NCBI GenBank assembly: GCA_002450925.1
Contig: DKAU01000155.1
Coordinates: 1-14,958, forward strand
Length of the DNA: 14,958 bases
Origin: Thiobacillus sp. UBA6918
GTDB lineage: Bacteria > Pseudomonadota > Gammaproteobacteria > Burkholderiales > Thiobacillaceae
Direction: 5' to 3'
Shown here: positions 7,872 through 14,929 of the stretch, one piece after another
How the letters are laid out: each line of letters starts with the position of its first letter
Position numbering within the stretch: position 1 is the first letter of the stretch
Position numbers and translations under genes: made by a program
Notes under the pieces: generated by a model
What the model saw: only the letters and a program-made list of their open reading frames with translations
Told to the model about the DNA's origin: nothing
The model's database searches: none

Positions 7872-8473
7872 TGAAAACCGTTATCAAACATCTGGGCCAA
7901 GTGGAATACGAACGCACCTGGCGCGCCATGCAGGAATTCACTGCGGATCGGGATGAAGGAACACCCGATGAGTTGTGGGTGCTGGAACATCCTCCGGTAT
8001 TCACGCTTGGGCAGGCAGGGAAACGCGAACATCTTTTGCAGGAAACTGACATTCCCGTTGTCCCCATCGATCGCGGCGGGCAGATTACTTATCACGGCCC
8101 CGGTCAGGTGGTGATCTATGTGCTCGTGGATTTGAAACGGCATGGTTATGGTGTGAAAGAGCTGGTCAGTCGCATGGAACAGGCAATCATCGACTTGCTT
8201 GGCAAAGATGGAGTGAATGCAGAGCGCAAGTCAGGCGCACCGGGTGTGTATGTGAACGGTGCCAAGATTGCCGCCCTTGGCCTGCGCATCAAACAAGGCC
8301 GAAGCTACCATGGCCTTGCCTTGAACGTGGACATGGATCTGTCTCCCTTCCAGCTTATCAACCCTTGCGGGTATCCGGGCATGGCGGTGACACAGACGCG
8401 TGACCAGGGTATCAGCGATGACTCAGGCAAGCTTGGCAAGCGCCTGGCAGAGATGCTTGCAGACAAAATTTAG
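7871..8473 (+). CDS. lipB: LipB, octanoyl-[ACP]:protein N-octanoyltransferase
   Basis: LipB moves octanoate from acyl carrier protein to the lipoyl domains of 2-oxoacid dehydrogenases and the glycine cleavage H protein, the first step of lipoate synthesis. The 200-residue product shows the family motifs RGGQITYHGPGQVV, GAKIAALGLRI with Lys132, and NPCGYPGMAVTQ with Cys166; these Cys and Lys correspond to the acyl-transfer dyad of E. coli LipB (C169, K135). The start is GTG and overlaps the ybeD stop by one base (TAGTG). No convincing Shine-Dalgarno sequence precedes it, so translation probably depends on coupling with ybeD. The partner lipA follows after a short gap. Confidence 0.95.
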   Translation: MKTVIKHLGQVEYERTWRAMQEFTADRDEGTPDELWVLEHPPVFTLGQAGKREHLLQETDIPVVPIDRGGQITYHGPGQVVIYVLVDLKRHGYGVKELVSRMEQAIIDLLGKDGVNAERKSGAPGVYVNGAKIAALGLRIKQGRSYHGLALNVDMDLSPFQLINPCGYPGMAVTQTRDQGISDDSGKLGKRLAEMLADKI

Positions 8474-8489
8474 TCGGCCCCGGGTGCGA

Positions 8490-8508
8490 AGCCGGTAAAA
8501 TAGGCCGT
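8490..8508 (+). promoter_or_regulatory. Possible weak promoter before lipA
   Basis: The lipB-lipA junction is one of the few real gaps in this gene run. It contains TAAAAT at 8496-8501, a form resembling a sigma-70 -10 box, with an expected transcript start near 8507-8508. I see no good -35 box at the right distance, so this is a weak inference. If used, it would start transcription at the in-frame TTG (8508) and so favour the downstream GTG (8532) as the lipA start. Confidence 0.28.
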
Positions 8509-8531
8509 TGATTTTTAAGACGGATCGCTTC

Positions 8532-9464
8532 GTGGCTGACGTCAAGCTGCATAAAGGCGAGGCCAAGACCTCGCGTATTCCCATCAAGATCGTGCCCCAG
8601 GAAAGGCTGAAAATGCCTGACTGGATACGCGCGAAATCACCCAACAGCCCGGAAGTTTTGAGGCTGAAGGAAGTGCTGCGCGAGAAGAAGCTGCACACCG
8701 TTTGCGAAGAAGCATCCTGCCCCAATCTCGGTGAATGCTTCGGTCATGGCACCGCCACCTTCATGATTCTTGGGGATTTGTGTACGCGCCGTTGCCCGTT
8801 TTGTGATGTTGGCCATGGCAAGCCGCTGCCGCCAGACCCGGAAGAACCGCAACATCTGGCTGAAACCATCGCAGCGATGAAGTTGAAATATGTCGTCATT
8901 ACAAGCGTGGATCGGGATGATTTGCGCGATGGCGGCGCAAAACATTTTGCCGACTGCATCCGTGCCGTGCGCGAACTTTCGCCAGCGACGAAGATTGAAA
9001 TTCTGACCCCGGATTTCCGTGGCCGACTGGATGTGGCGCTCGATGAACTCGGCAAGGCATTGCCGGATGTAATGAACCACAATCTTGAGACCGTGCCGAG
9101 GTTATACAAGGCAGCGCGCCCGGGCGCCGATTACGCGCATTCGCTCAAGCTGCTGAAAGACTTCAAGGCCCGCCACCCAAACATCCCTACCAAATCCGGA
9201 CTCATGGTGGGGCTGGGCGAAACAGACGAGGAGATCCTCGAAGTCATGCGCGACCTGCGCACGCACGATGTCGACATGCTGACCATCGGCCAGTACCTGC
9301 AGCCTTCCGGGGCACACCTTCCACTACTGCGTTACGTTACGCCCGATCAGTTCAAGGCATTTGAACAAGCCGCTTTGGAAATGGGCTTCAAACAGGCAGC
9401 ATGCGGACCCATGGTGCGCAGCAGCTACCATGCCGATTTGCAGGCACGTGAACTGGTCAAGTAA
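8532..9464 (+). CDS. lipA: LipA, lipoyl synthase (radical SAM)
   Basis: LipA inserts two sulfurs into protein-bound octanoyl groups to complete the lipoyl cofactor. The product (310 residues from this start) carries both iron-sulfur sites: the auxiliary cluster motif CEEASCPNLGEC (Cys58, 63, 69) and the radical SAM motif CTRRCPFC (Cys84, 88, 91). It also has the C-terminal RSSYHAD with the cluster-ligand serine. E. coli LipA has 321 residues. The start is uncertain. GTG at 8532 has a GACGGA-like site (8519-8524) at suitable spacing and gives an N-terminus VADVKLHKG close to relatives. A TTG at 8508 would add eight residues, and AGG lies only a few bases before it. LipB upstream makes its substrate. 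Confidence 0.95.
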   Translation: MADVKLHKGEAKTSRIPIKIVPQERLKMPDWIRAKSPNSPEVLRLKEVLREKKLHTVCEEASCPNLGECFGHGTATFMILGDLCTRRCPFCDVGHGKPLPPDPEEPQHLAETIAAMKLKYVVITSVDRDDLRDGGAKHFADCIRAVRELSPATKIEILTPDFRGRLDVALDELGKALPDVMNHNLETVPRLYKAARPGADYAHSLKLLKDFKARHPNIPTKSGLMVGLGETDEEILEVMRDLRTHDVDMLTIGQYLQPSGAHLPLLRYVTPDQFKAFEQAALEMGFKQAACGPMVRSSYHADLQARELVK

Positions 9465-9492
9465 GCTGGCGCAAAGCCGGCTGGCTTCGTCA

Positions 9493-10947
9493 ATGACTGT
9501 ATTCATCCTTGGTGGTTTGTCTGCGCTGTCCTTTGCGCCTGTTGGCTGGCATCTGCTGATCATGATTTGCCTGGCTGCGCTGCTAGGCCTGCTTGGCCAG
9601 GCTTCAAGACGCCGGGCTTTCACACTGGGGTGGCTTTTCGGGCTGGGCTTCTTCGGGGTTGGCGTCAGCTGGGTGTATATCAGCCTGTCGGTCTATGGCG
9701 GCATGCCGTCATGGCTCGCCGCCTTCGCGGTCTTCCTCTTTTGTTCGTTTCTTGCTCTGTTTCCTGCACTGGCTACGTGGGGGACAGTGCGAATGTCAGC
9801 ATTCGATGCCAATCGCTGGCTGTTGGTCTTCCCGCTCATGTGGACCTTGATGGAATGGACGCGCGGATGGTTCTTTACCGGCTTTCCCTGGCTTGCGGCA
9901 GGCTATGCTCAAGTGCCTGAAGGCCCGCTTGCCGGGTATGCGCCGATTTTTGGTGTGTATGGTGTTTCCTGGCTGACGGCGGTTTGTGCCGGCCTGCTGG
10001 TATGGCTGGTTCAGCGCATCTGGATTCCTGGCAAATGGTTGGCGCCCTTCGCCGTGCTGCTGTTTGTGGCAGGAGCAGGTGAAGCGTTGAAGCTGGTTGA
10101 CTGGACCAAACCGACAGGAAAGCCTGTGACAGTCGCCCTGGTGCAGGGCAACGTCGCACAGGAAATGAAGTGGCGTCCGGAAAGAACATCACAAACACTT
10201 GCCGACCATGCAGCGCATATCAAGTCAGCGCAAGCAGAACTCGTCATTCTTCCGGAAACCGCCTTCCCCGTTTTCTATGAAGACATGCGCCCATCCTATC
10301 TGGAGGAATTGCGCCAGGTTTCACGCGAGCGCGGCATGAGCATCCTTGCCGGTGTGCCTACCGGAAATTTTGACAACGGGTATTACAACAGTGTGGTGAG
10401 CATCAACAATGCGCCTGCGCAGTTCTACCACAAGCGGCACCTGGTGGCCTTCGGCGAGTTTGTGCCGCCGGGTTTTGGCTGGATCGTGAAAGTGCTGAAC
10501 ATTCCGCTGTCTGATTTCTCGCGAGGCGAGAAAAACCAGACGCCGATTGATGTGGCCGGCCAGAAAGTCGGGGTAAACATCTGTTACGAGGATGTATTCG
10601 GCGAGGAGATCGTTCGTCCGCTTCCGGAAGCCACATTGCTGGTGAATGTCACCAATGATGCCTGGTTCGGTGATTCGCTTGCGGGGTGGCAGCACGCACA
10701 GATGTCGCAGATGAGAGCATTGGAGAGCGGGCGCTACATGCTGCGTGCCACCAATACAGGGGTGACTGCGATCATCGATCAGAAGGGAAGAGTCGTTTCG
10801 TCGTTGCCGGAATTCACCACGGCGACACTCAAGGGAACAGCCCAGGGATTTTCCGGTATGACGCCTTATGCGCGCTGGGGCAATGTGCCGGTTGTTGCCT
10901 TGCTGTTTGGTTTGTCTGGATTGGTAGCGCTCAGGCGACGGCTTTGA
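9493..10947 (+). CDS. lnt: Lnt, apolipoprotein N-acyltransferase
   Basis: Lnt adds the third acyl chain to the N-terminal Cys of lipoproteins in the inner membrane, which is needed for Lol export; RlpA, encoded upstream, should be one client. The 484-residue product has an N-terminal multi-helix membrane domain with SFAPVGW and TRGWFFTGFPWL, then a nitrilase-like domain with the catalytic triad Glu255 (ILPETAFP), Lys314 (YHKRHLVAFGEFVP) and Cys364 (NICYEDVFG), and a final membrane helix. E. coli Lnt has 512 residues. The start is uncertain: ATG 9493 leaves a short first helix, while GTG 9448, 17 bases inside lipA, would give 499 residues. The 3' end overlaps the opposite-strand cyclase gene by 17 bases. 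Confidence 0.93.
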   Translation: MTVFILGGLSALSFAPVGWHLLIMICLAALLGLLGQASRRRAFTLGWLFGLGFFGVGVSWVYISLSVYGGMPSWLAAFAVFLFCSFLALFPALATWGTVRMSAFDANRWLLVFPLMWTLMEWTRGWFFTGFPWLAAGYAQVPEGPLAGYAPIFGVYGVSWLTAVCAGLLVWLVQRIWIPGKWLAPFAVLLFVAGAGEALKLVDWTKPTGKPVTVALVQGNVAQEMKWRPERTSQTLADHAAHIKSAQAELVILPETAFPVFYEDMRPSYLEELRQVSRERGMSILAGVPTGNFDNGYYNSVVSINNAPAQFYHKRHLVAFGEFVPPGFGWIVKVLNIPLSDFSRGEKNQTPIDVAGQKVGVNICYEDVFGEEIVRPLPEATLLVNVTNDAWFGDSLAGWQHAQMSQMRALESGRYMLRATNTGVTAIIDQKGRVVSSLPEFTTATLKGTAQGFSGMTPYARWGNVPVVALLFGLSGLVALRRRL

Positions 10948-12388
10948 TGCGAGTATTGTTGCGCCCGCTTCGCTTGGCCTCAAGCAGGGCGGCGTCAGCA
11001 CGTGAGAGGGCCATGTTTTCCTGGGTGTCTTCCTTGTGATATTCGGAAAGGCCACCGCTCCATGAAATCTTCTGGCTGACACCCGGGATGAGTTCGGCTG
11101 AGATCGGCATGTTTGCCCTTAGTCTTTCCGCCAGGTCCTGGGCACGCTCAAGCGTTGTATAGGGGAAAACCACGCAGAACTCATCGCCGCCAAGACGCGC
11201 GATGAAATCACTCGAACGCAGGTTGTCCCGCAAAGCCTTTCCAAACGCCACAATCATCTGGTCTCCGGCCTCGTGGCCGAAGGTATCGTTGATCTGTTTG
11301 AAGTTGTCGATGTCGAGCAAAAGCAGGCTGTGTGTCCAGCCTTCCTTGAGCGTCTTGAAAAGTTCGGATTGCTTGGCCTCGAAACTGCGGCGGTTGTGCA
11401 CTTTGGAAAGATGGTCAACCGAGGCCTCTGCGGATACTTTCTTCTGGCGCCCGACAAGAAGATTGGCGATCTTGAGCATGGTTCGCATCGGCCGCTCGAA
11501 TTCGTCCAGGCTGCTTGGATAGTCGGATCGCAGCTTGTTGTGCCGCATGTCATTGACGATGCTTGTCATGATTTTCAGGTTGTCGGCGACCCTGTTGCTC
11601 ATTTTCAGGACGACGGCCATGACGATGATCGCGATCGTCAGGGTCAGCAACACCCACATGAACAGGTAGGGCAGGGCAACCTGAAAGGCGCTTCTGTTGT
11701 TGCGCCAGACCTGGATATTCCATGGGGTTCCGGCCAGCGAGACTGCGGTTGATGGCGACCCTTGTTTCAGTGCCTGGTTGCCGCGCCGCATCAAAATAGT
11801 GAGTTCGCCGTCCTGGTTTTGAGCAAGTTCGGCGTAAGCGCCACCGGCAGGCAGTGGGAGCGTGTCGAAAAGCGCTTGCAACTGTGGCATGACCTGCTCG
11901 AGGACGACAAAGCCAATGTGTTGATTTTCGGCATTGACCACAGGCTGGGTAACCGTAAGAAAAAAGTCTGCAGTCGATGCGGCCCCCTTGTCGCGAGCGG
12001 ACCGCTCGATGAGGCGGCGTGTGTCGTCAGGAAGAAATCCGGGCAGGAGATCGGCATTCTGGCCTTCCTGCACAAAATAAAGCGATGCCTTGGGGTGAAG
12101 TGCATGCAAATTGGCCGCCTGGTCTCGGCAGGCTTCACCATTGCCCGCTTCAAAACAGGCCAGTGTTTGAGGGTGGGACGCAATGGCCTGCGCCTGAAGG
12201 CGGATGGATTCGGAAAGGTGTTCGATCTGGGTAGCCATGGCGTTTTTTTGCATGGCGTTTTCGGGGGGGTCGTCAGCCTGCCTCAGCTGGTAAACAAACC
12301 AGATGCCCAGGGCAGAGATGGCAGACAGAATGACTGTGAGGATCAGCCCATAGCGTGTCAGCGGGGGGTGGTCTGCCATTGTTTGCAT
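10931..12388 (-). CDS. Membrane-anchored diguanylate cyclase (GGDEF) with periplasmic sensor region
   Basis: The protein should make cyclic di-GMP from two GTP. From the ATG at 12388 it is 485 residues: membrane helix 1 (about 14-34), a periplasmic region of about 200 residues (35-238), membrane helix 2 (about 239-261), a short linker, and a C-terminal GGDEF domain from about 324. The active-site motif GGDEF is intact (400-404), the metal-site LDIDNF is present, and RSSD (391-394) five residues before GGDEF is a complete product-inhibition I-site. The periplasmic part looks Cache-like in layout, but I do not recognise a family; it holds a Cys78-x8-Cys87 pair. No EAL domain is seen. A TTG start at 12439 would add 17 residues. 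Neither start has a clear ribosome site. Confidence 0.9.
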   Translation of the reverse strand: MQTMADHPPLTRYGLILTVILSAISALGIWFVYQLRQADDPPENAMQKNAMATQIEHLSESIRLQAQAIASHPQTLACFEAGNGEACRDQAANLHALHPKASLYFVQEGQNADLLPGFLPDDTRRLIERSARDKGAASTADFFLTVTQPVVNAENQHIGFVVLEQVMPQLQALFDTLPLPAGGAYAELAQNQDGELTILMRRGNQALKQGSPSTAVSLAGTPWNIQVWRNNRSAFQVALPYLFMWVLLTLTIAIIVMAVVLKMSNRVADNLKIMTSIVNDMRHNKLRSDYPSSLDEFERPMRTMLKIANLLVGRQKKVSAEASVDHLSKVHNRRSFEAKQSELFKTLKEGWTHSLLLLDIDNFKQINDTFGHEAGDQMIVAFGKALRDNLRSSDFIARLGGDEFCVVFPYTTLERAQDLAERLRANMPISAELIPGVSQKISWSGGLSEYHKEDTQENMALSRADAALLEAKRSGRNNTRIKAVA

Positions 12389-12395
12389 AGAGGCT

Positions 12396-12424
12396 ATTTT
12401 GGCAATTCCTGGGTTCTCTGATAA
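12396..12424 (-). promoter_or_regulatory. Candidate promoter for the diguanylate cyclase gene
   Basis: Reading the minus strand, TTATCA (12419-12424) and CAAAAT (12396-12401) are separated by 17 bases, each matching the sigma-70 consensus at four of six positions. Transcription would begin close to the ATG at 12388, giving little or no leader, which fits the absence of a Shine-Dalgarno sequence but also makes the assignment doubtful. Confidence 0.3.
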
Positions 12425-12439
12425 GGGGGTTTGGATCAA

Positions 12440-12458
12440 CGTCGGCTATTGGCCGACG
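12440..12458 (-). terminator. Perfect 7-bp hairpin after dut
   Basis: On the minus strand CGTCGGC, a 5-base loop CAATA, and GCCGACG form a perfect GC-rich stem about 30 bases after the dut stop. It is followed by TT but no real T-tract, so it is at best an imperfect intrinsic terminator for coaBC-dut. A weaker AAAGGT/ACCTTT pairing lies between the dut stop and this stem. It could instead be an RNA-processing or regulatory structure upstream of the cyclase gene. Confidence 0.4.
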
Positions 12459-12488
12459 AAAGGTATGATTGTTTAATACCGACCTTTT

Positions 12489-12935
12489 TCAGTGTTTTCC
12501 GGTGCTGCCAAATCCCCCCGCACCACGATGGCTTTGTTCGAATTCATCCACCACTTGCATGTCGACCTGGATCACCGGCACCACCACAAGTTGCGCCAGC
12601 CTTTCCATTGGCTGCAGCACAAAGCTGGTTTGTCCCCGGTTCCAGCATGACACCATGAGTTCGCCCTGATAATCAGAGTCGATCAGGCCTACGAGGTTGC
12701 CGAGCACGATGCCATGTTTATGGCCAAGGCCCGAGCGTGGCAGGATCATGGCGGCATAGCCGGGGTCGCCCAGATGGATGGCCATGCCGGTTGGAATGAG
12801 TTTCGTGTCACCAGGGTTGAGGGTAATCGCTTCGTCGATGCAGGCACGCAGGTCCAGGCCGGCAGAGCCCGGCGTGGCGTAATGCGGAAGCTGGTCACGG
12901 ATGATTTCGTTGAGGATTTTGACTTCCAGTTTCAT
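12489..12935 (-). CDS. dut: dUTPase (deoxyuridine 5'-triphosphate nucleotidohydrolase)
   Basis: Dut hydrolyses dUTP to dUMP and pyrophosphate, keeping uracil out of DNA and supplying dUMP for thymidylate synthesis. The 148-residue product is a trimeric-type dUTPase with all five motifs in order: PGSAGLDLRA (22-31), PRSGLG (66-71), GLIDSDYQGEL (83-93) with the catalytic Asp, ERLAQLV (111-117) and the C-terminal P-loop-like RGAGGFGSTG (137-146). Length is typical (E. coli about 151). It starts 15 bases after the coaBC stop with only a weak ribosome site, so it is probably co-transcribed with coaBC, the same pairing as in E. coli. Confidence 0.96.
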   Translation of the reverse strand: MKLEVKILNEIIRDQLPHYATPGSAGLDLRACIDEAITLNPGDTKLIPTGMAIHLGDPGYAAMILPRSGLGHKHGIVLGNLVGLIDSDYQGELMVSCWNRGQTSFVLQPMERLAQLVVVPVIQVDMQVVDEFEQSHRGAGGFGSTGKH

Positions 12936-12950
12936 TTGGCTTGGGTTTCG

Positions 12951-14132
12951 TCAGGAAAGAAGTTTGGAAAGGTGAGAAATGATCCTGCGTGCCTGGCTGA
13001 GCTTGTCGGCAGCAGGCAGGGGGTGCTGACCGTCATCATCCAGCACTATCAGTTCGGCCTGGTCTGCCCCAAGCGTGTTCTGGGCAAGGTTGGCCACCAG
13101 CATGGGCAGCTTCTTTTTCTTGCGCTTGGCCTCGGCGTACTCCAGCAGCTTTTCAGTCTCGGCGGCAAAGCCCACACAGAAGGGCGCTTTGGGCATTGCT
13201 GCCACGCTGGCAAGGATGTCCTTGTTGGGCAATAGATTGAGTGTAAGCGGCTGCTCACTTTTCTTCATCTTTTGCGCGCCTATTTCGGCTGGACGATAGT
13301 CAGCCACGGCGGCGACAGCGAAAAATACATCCGCGTCGGTGACTGCGGACATGACTGCTTCGAACATTTCATCAGCCGTGGTTACGTTCAGGCGCTCGAC
13401 GCCCGCAGGGGTGGCGAGTGCGGTCGGCCCGGACACCAACACGACTTTTGCACCGGCTTCGCGAGCGGCTGCAGCCAGCGCGTAGCCCATCTTGCCTGAG
13501 CTCAGATTGGTAATGCCGCGTACCGGATCAATGGGCTCGTAAGTCGGCCCGGCGGTAATGAGCACCTTCTTGCCTGACAGCGGACCCTGATGAAGAAGAC
13601 TTTCAACTGCCTCAAAAATTGCCTGTGGTTCGCTCATGCGGCCCACGCCTGTTTCGCCGCAGGCCTGCTCGCCGCTATCGGGGCCGATCATGCCGATGCC
13701 ATCCTCAACCAGCTGCGCCACATTGCGCTGGGTGGCGGGGTTGGACCACATTTCCCGGTTCATGGCGGGCGCCAGCAAAAGCGGGCAGTCCCGCGCCAAG
13801 CACAGGGTGGAAAGCAGATCGTCCGCACGTCCCTGTACCAGCTTGGCCATGAAATCGGCGGAGGCGGGGGCTACCACGATCAGATCAGCTTGGCGGCTGG
13901 CGTGGATATGATCCATGCCGCTGCCGGAGCTACCCCACAGATCAGTCAGCACGGGCTTTCCGGTCAGTGCCTGCAAGGTGGCCGTACCAATAAAATGCGT
14001 GGCGGCTTCAGTCATGACTGCCTGCACGCTGTAGCCGGCCTTGATCCACAGGCGTGCGAGTTCCGCCGCCTTGTAAGCGGCGACCCCCCCGGTGATACCC
14101 AGGATGATGCTTGCGCGTTGGGTGTCTGTCAT
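12951..14132 (-). CDS. coaBC: CoaBC, bifunctional 4'-phosphopantothenoylcysteine synthetase/decarboxylase
   Basis: This fused enzyme performs two consecutive coenzyme A steps: CTP-dependent joining of 4'-phosphopantothenate with cysteine (CoaB) and FMN-dependent decarboxylation to 4'-phosphopantetheine (CoaC). The 393 residues divide into an N-terminal flavoprotein decarboxylase (about 1-185) and a C-terminal synthetase. His75, the PAMN motif ending at Asn125, and Cys158 in GEQACGETGVGRM fall at the same numbers as the E. coli catalytic residues. In the second half, TAGPTYEPIDPVR, the NLSSGKMG stretch, and a lysine-rich QKMKK near 287-291 mark the CTP and acyl-transfer region. A basic run (KRKKKK) precedes LPMLVANLAQ. 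No Shine-Dalgarno is visible before the ATG. It is divergent from radC and precedes dut. Confidence 0.96.
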   Translation of the reverse strand: MTDTQRASIILGITGGVAAYKAAELARLWIKAGYSVQAVMTEAATHFIGTATLQALTGKPVLTDLWGSSGSGMDHIHASRQADLIVVAPASADFMAKLVQGRADDLLSTLCLARDCPLLLAPAMNREMWSNPATQRNVAQLVEDGIGMIGPDSGEQACGETGVGRMSEPQAIFEAVESLLHQGPLSGKKVLITAGPTYEPIDPVRGITNLSSGKMGYALAAAAREAGAKVVLVSGPTALATPAGVERLNVTTADEMFEAVMSAVTDADVFFAVAAVADYRPAEIGAQKMKKSEQPLTLNLLPNKDILASVAAMPKAPFCVGFAAETEKLLEYAEAKRKKKKLPMLVANLAQNTLGADQAELIVLDDDGQHPLPAADKLSQARRIISHLSKLLS

Positions 14133-14176
14133 GGCAAAAAGCGTAAAAACAATATTTTAAGGGGAGGCAGGGCAGG
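14133..14176. promoter_or_regulatory. Divergent coaBC/radC control region
   Basis: These 44 bases separate two divergent genes and must hold, or adjoin, a promoter for each. An AT-rich core AATATTTTAA (14151-14160) reads TAAAAT on the minus strand (14154-14159) and TATTTT on the plus strand (14153-14158), so it could serve as a -10 box in either direction. I find no good -35 boxes at 16-18 bases, and they would lie inside the neighbouring genes. The radC side has GGGGAGG (14161-14167), 9 bases before its ATG. Confidence 0.35.
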
Positions 14177-14851
14177 ATGGGGATTAAAGACTGGCCGGCG
14201 GACGAACGACCCAGGGAAAAACTGCTTGAACGCGGTGTTGAAAGCCTGACCGACGCAGAATTGCTGGCACTGTTTTTGCGCACTGGCGTTGCTGGCAAAA
14301 GCGCTGTAGATATGGCCAGAGAGCTTCTTGACCGCTTTGGTGGGTTGTCACGCCTGTGTCTTGCCGACCGCGAGCAGATCTGCGATGCCCCTGGCCTTGG
14401 ACCAGCCAAATATGCGCAGTTGAAGGCTGTCATGGAGATGGCGCAGCGTGCGTTGAAGGAAGACATGCGAAGCGGCGACGCGCTGTCATCACCCGTGGCG
14501 GTCAGGAGTTACCTGAGCCTGCTTCTCAAGGACAAGCCGCATGAGGAATTCTGGGCCGTGTTTCTGGATGCGCAGAATCGGGCGATTCAGGCTGAAATGC
14601 TGTTTCGCGGCACCCTGACCCAGACCAGCGTCTATCCGCGCGAAGTGGTCAAGCGGGCGCTCGCCCACAATGCAGCCAGCCTGATCCTGGCACATAACCA
14701 CCCTTCGGGCGTGGCGGAGCCCAGCAAGGCCGACAAACTGCTTACCCAGACGCTCAAGCAGGCTCTGGCTCTGGTGGAGGTCAGGGTTCTGGACCATTTC
14801 GTCGTGGCCGGGGCAGGGGGGCTGTCGTTTGCCGAGTCAGGGCTTATCTAG
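14177..14851 (+). CDS. radC: RadC family protein (JAB/MPN+ domain)
   Basis: This is a RadC/YicR family protein. Despite the name, a role in DNA repair is disputed and the activity of the chromosomal form is not settled. The 224 residues (E. coli about 222) contain an N-terminal helix-hairpin-helix-like region (about 69-84, APGLGPAKYAQ) and a C-terminal metalloprotease-like domain. That domain has the JAMM zinc motif intact as HNHPSG (173-178) followed by Asp186, so metal binding is likely. The ATG at 14177 is preceded by a purine-rich GGGGAGG. It is divergent from coaBC and followed on the same strand by rpmB, the conserved coaBC/radC/rpmB arrangement. Confidence 0.95.
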   Translation: MGIKDWPADERPREKLLERGVESLTDAELLALFLRTGVAGKSAVDMARELLDRFGGLSRLCLADREQICDAPGLGPAKYAQLKAVMEMAQRALKEDMRSGDALSSPVAVRSYLSLLLKDKPHEEFWAVFLDAQNRAIQAEMLFRGTLTQTSVYPREVVKRALAHNAASLILAHNHPSGVAEPSKADKLLTQTLKQALALVEVRVLDHFVVAGAGGLSFAESGLI

Positions 14852-14855
14852 AGGT

Positions 14856-14885
14856 TTGCTTCCGGTCCGGATTTCGTGGCATAAT
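14856..14885 (+). promoter_or_regulatory. Sigma-70 promoter for rpmB
   Basis: TTGCTT (14856-14861) and CATAAT (14880-14885) are separated by 18 bases, directly after the radC stop and about 45 bases before the rpmB start. This fits a strong housekeeping promoter for the ribosomal protein genes rpmB and, outside the window, probably rpmG. Confidence 0.6.
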
Positions 14886-14929
14886 CCGCCCTTTTCCGAT
14901 TTCGGTTAACAATTTTTGGAGAGCGCACC

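Noticed and set aside
11273..12421. Plus-strand open frames (159 and 219 codons) across the diguanylate cyclase
   Set aside because: They are opposite to a gene with intact GGDEF motifs and show no recognisable protein features.
13590..14249. Plus-strand open frame (219 codons) opposite coaBC and overlapping the radC start
   Set aside because: It is antisense to strongly conserved CoaBC motifs and crosses the divergent promoter spacer. Its translation has a shadow-like composition.
14861..14871. Repeated CCGG (TCCGGTCCGGA) between radC and rpmB as a possible terminator
   Set aside because: The pairing leaves no usable loop and no T-tract follows; the sequence sits inside the promoter spacer of rpmB.
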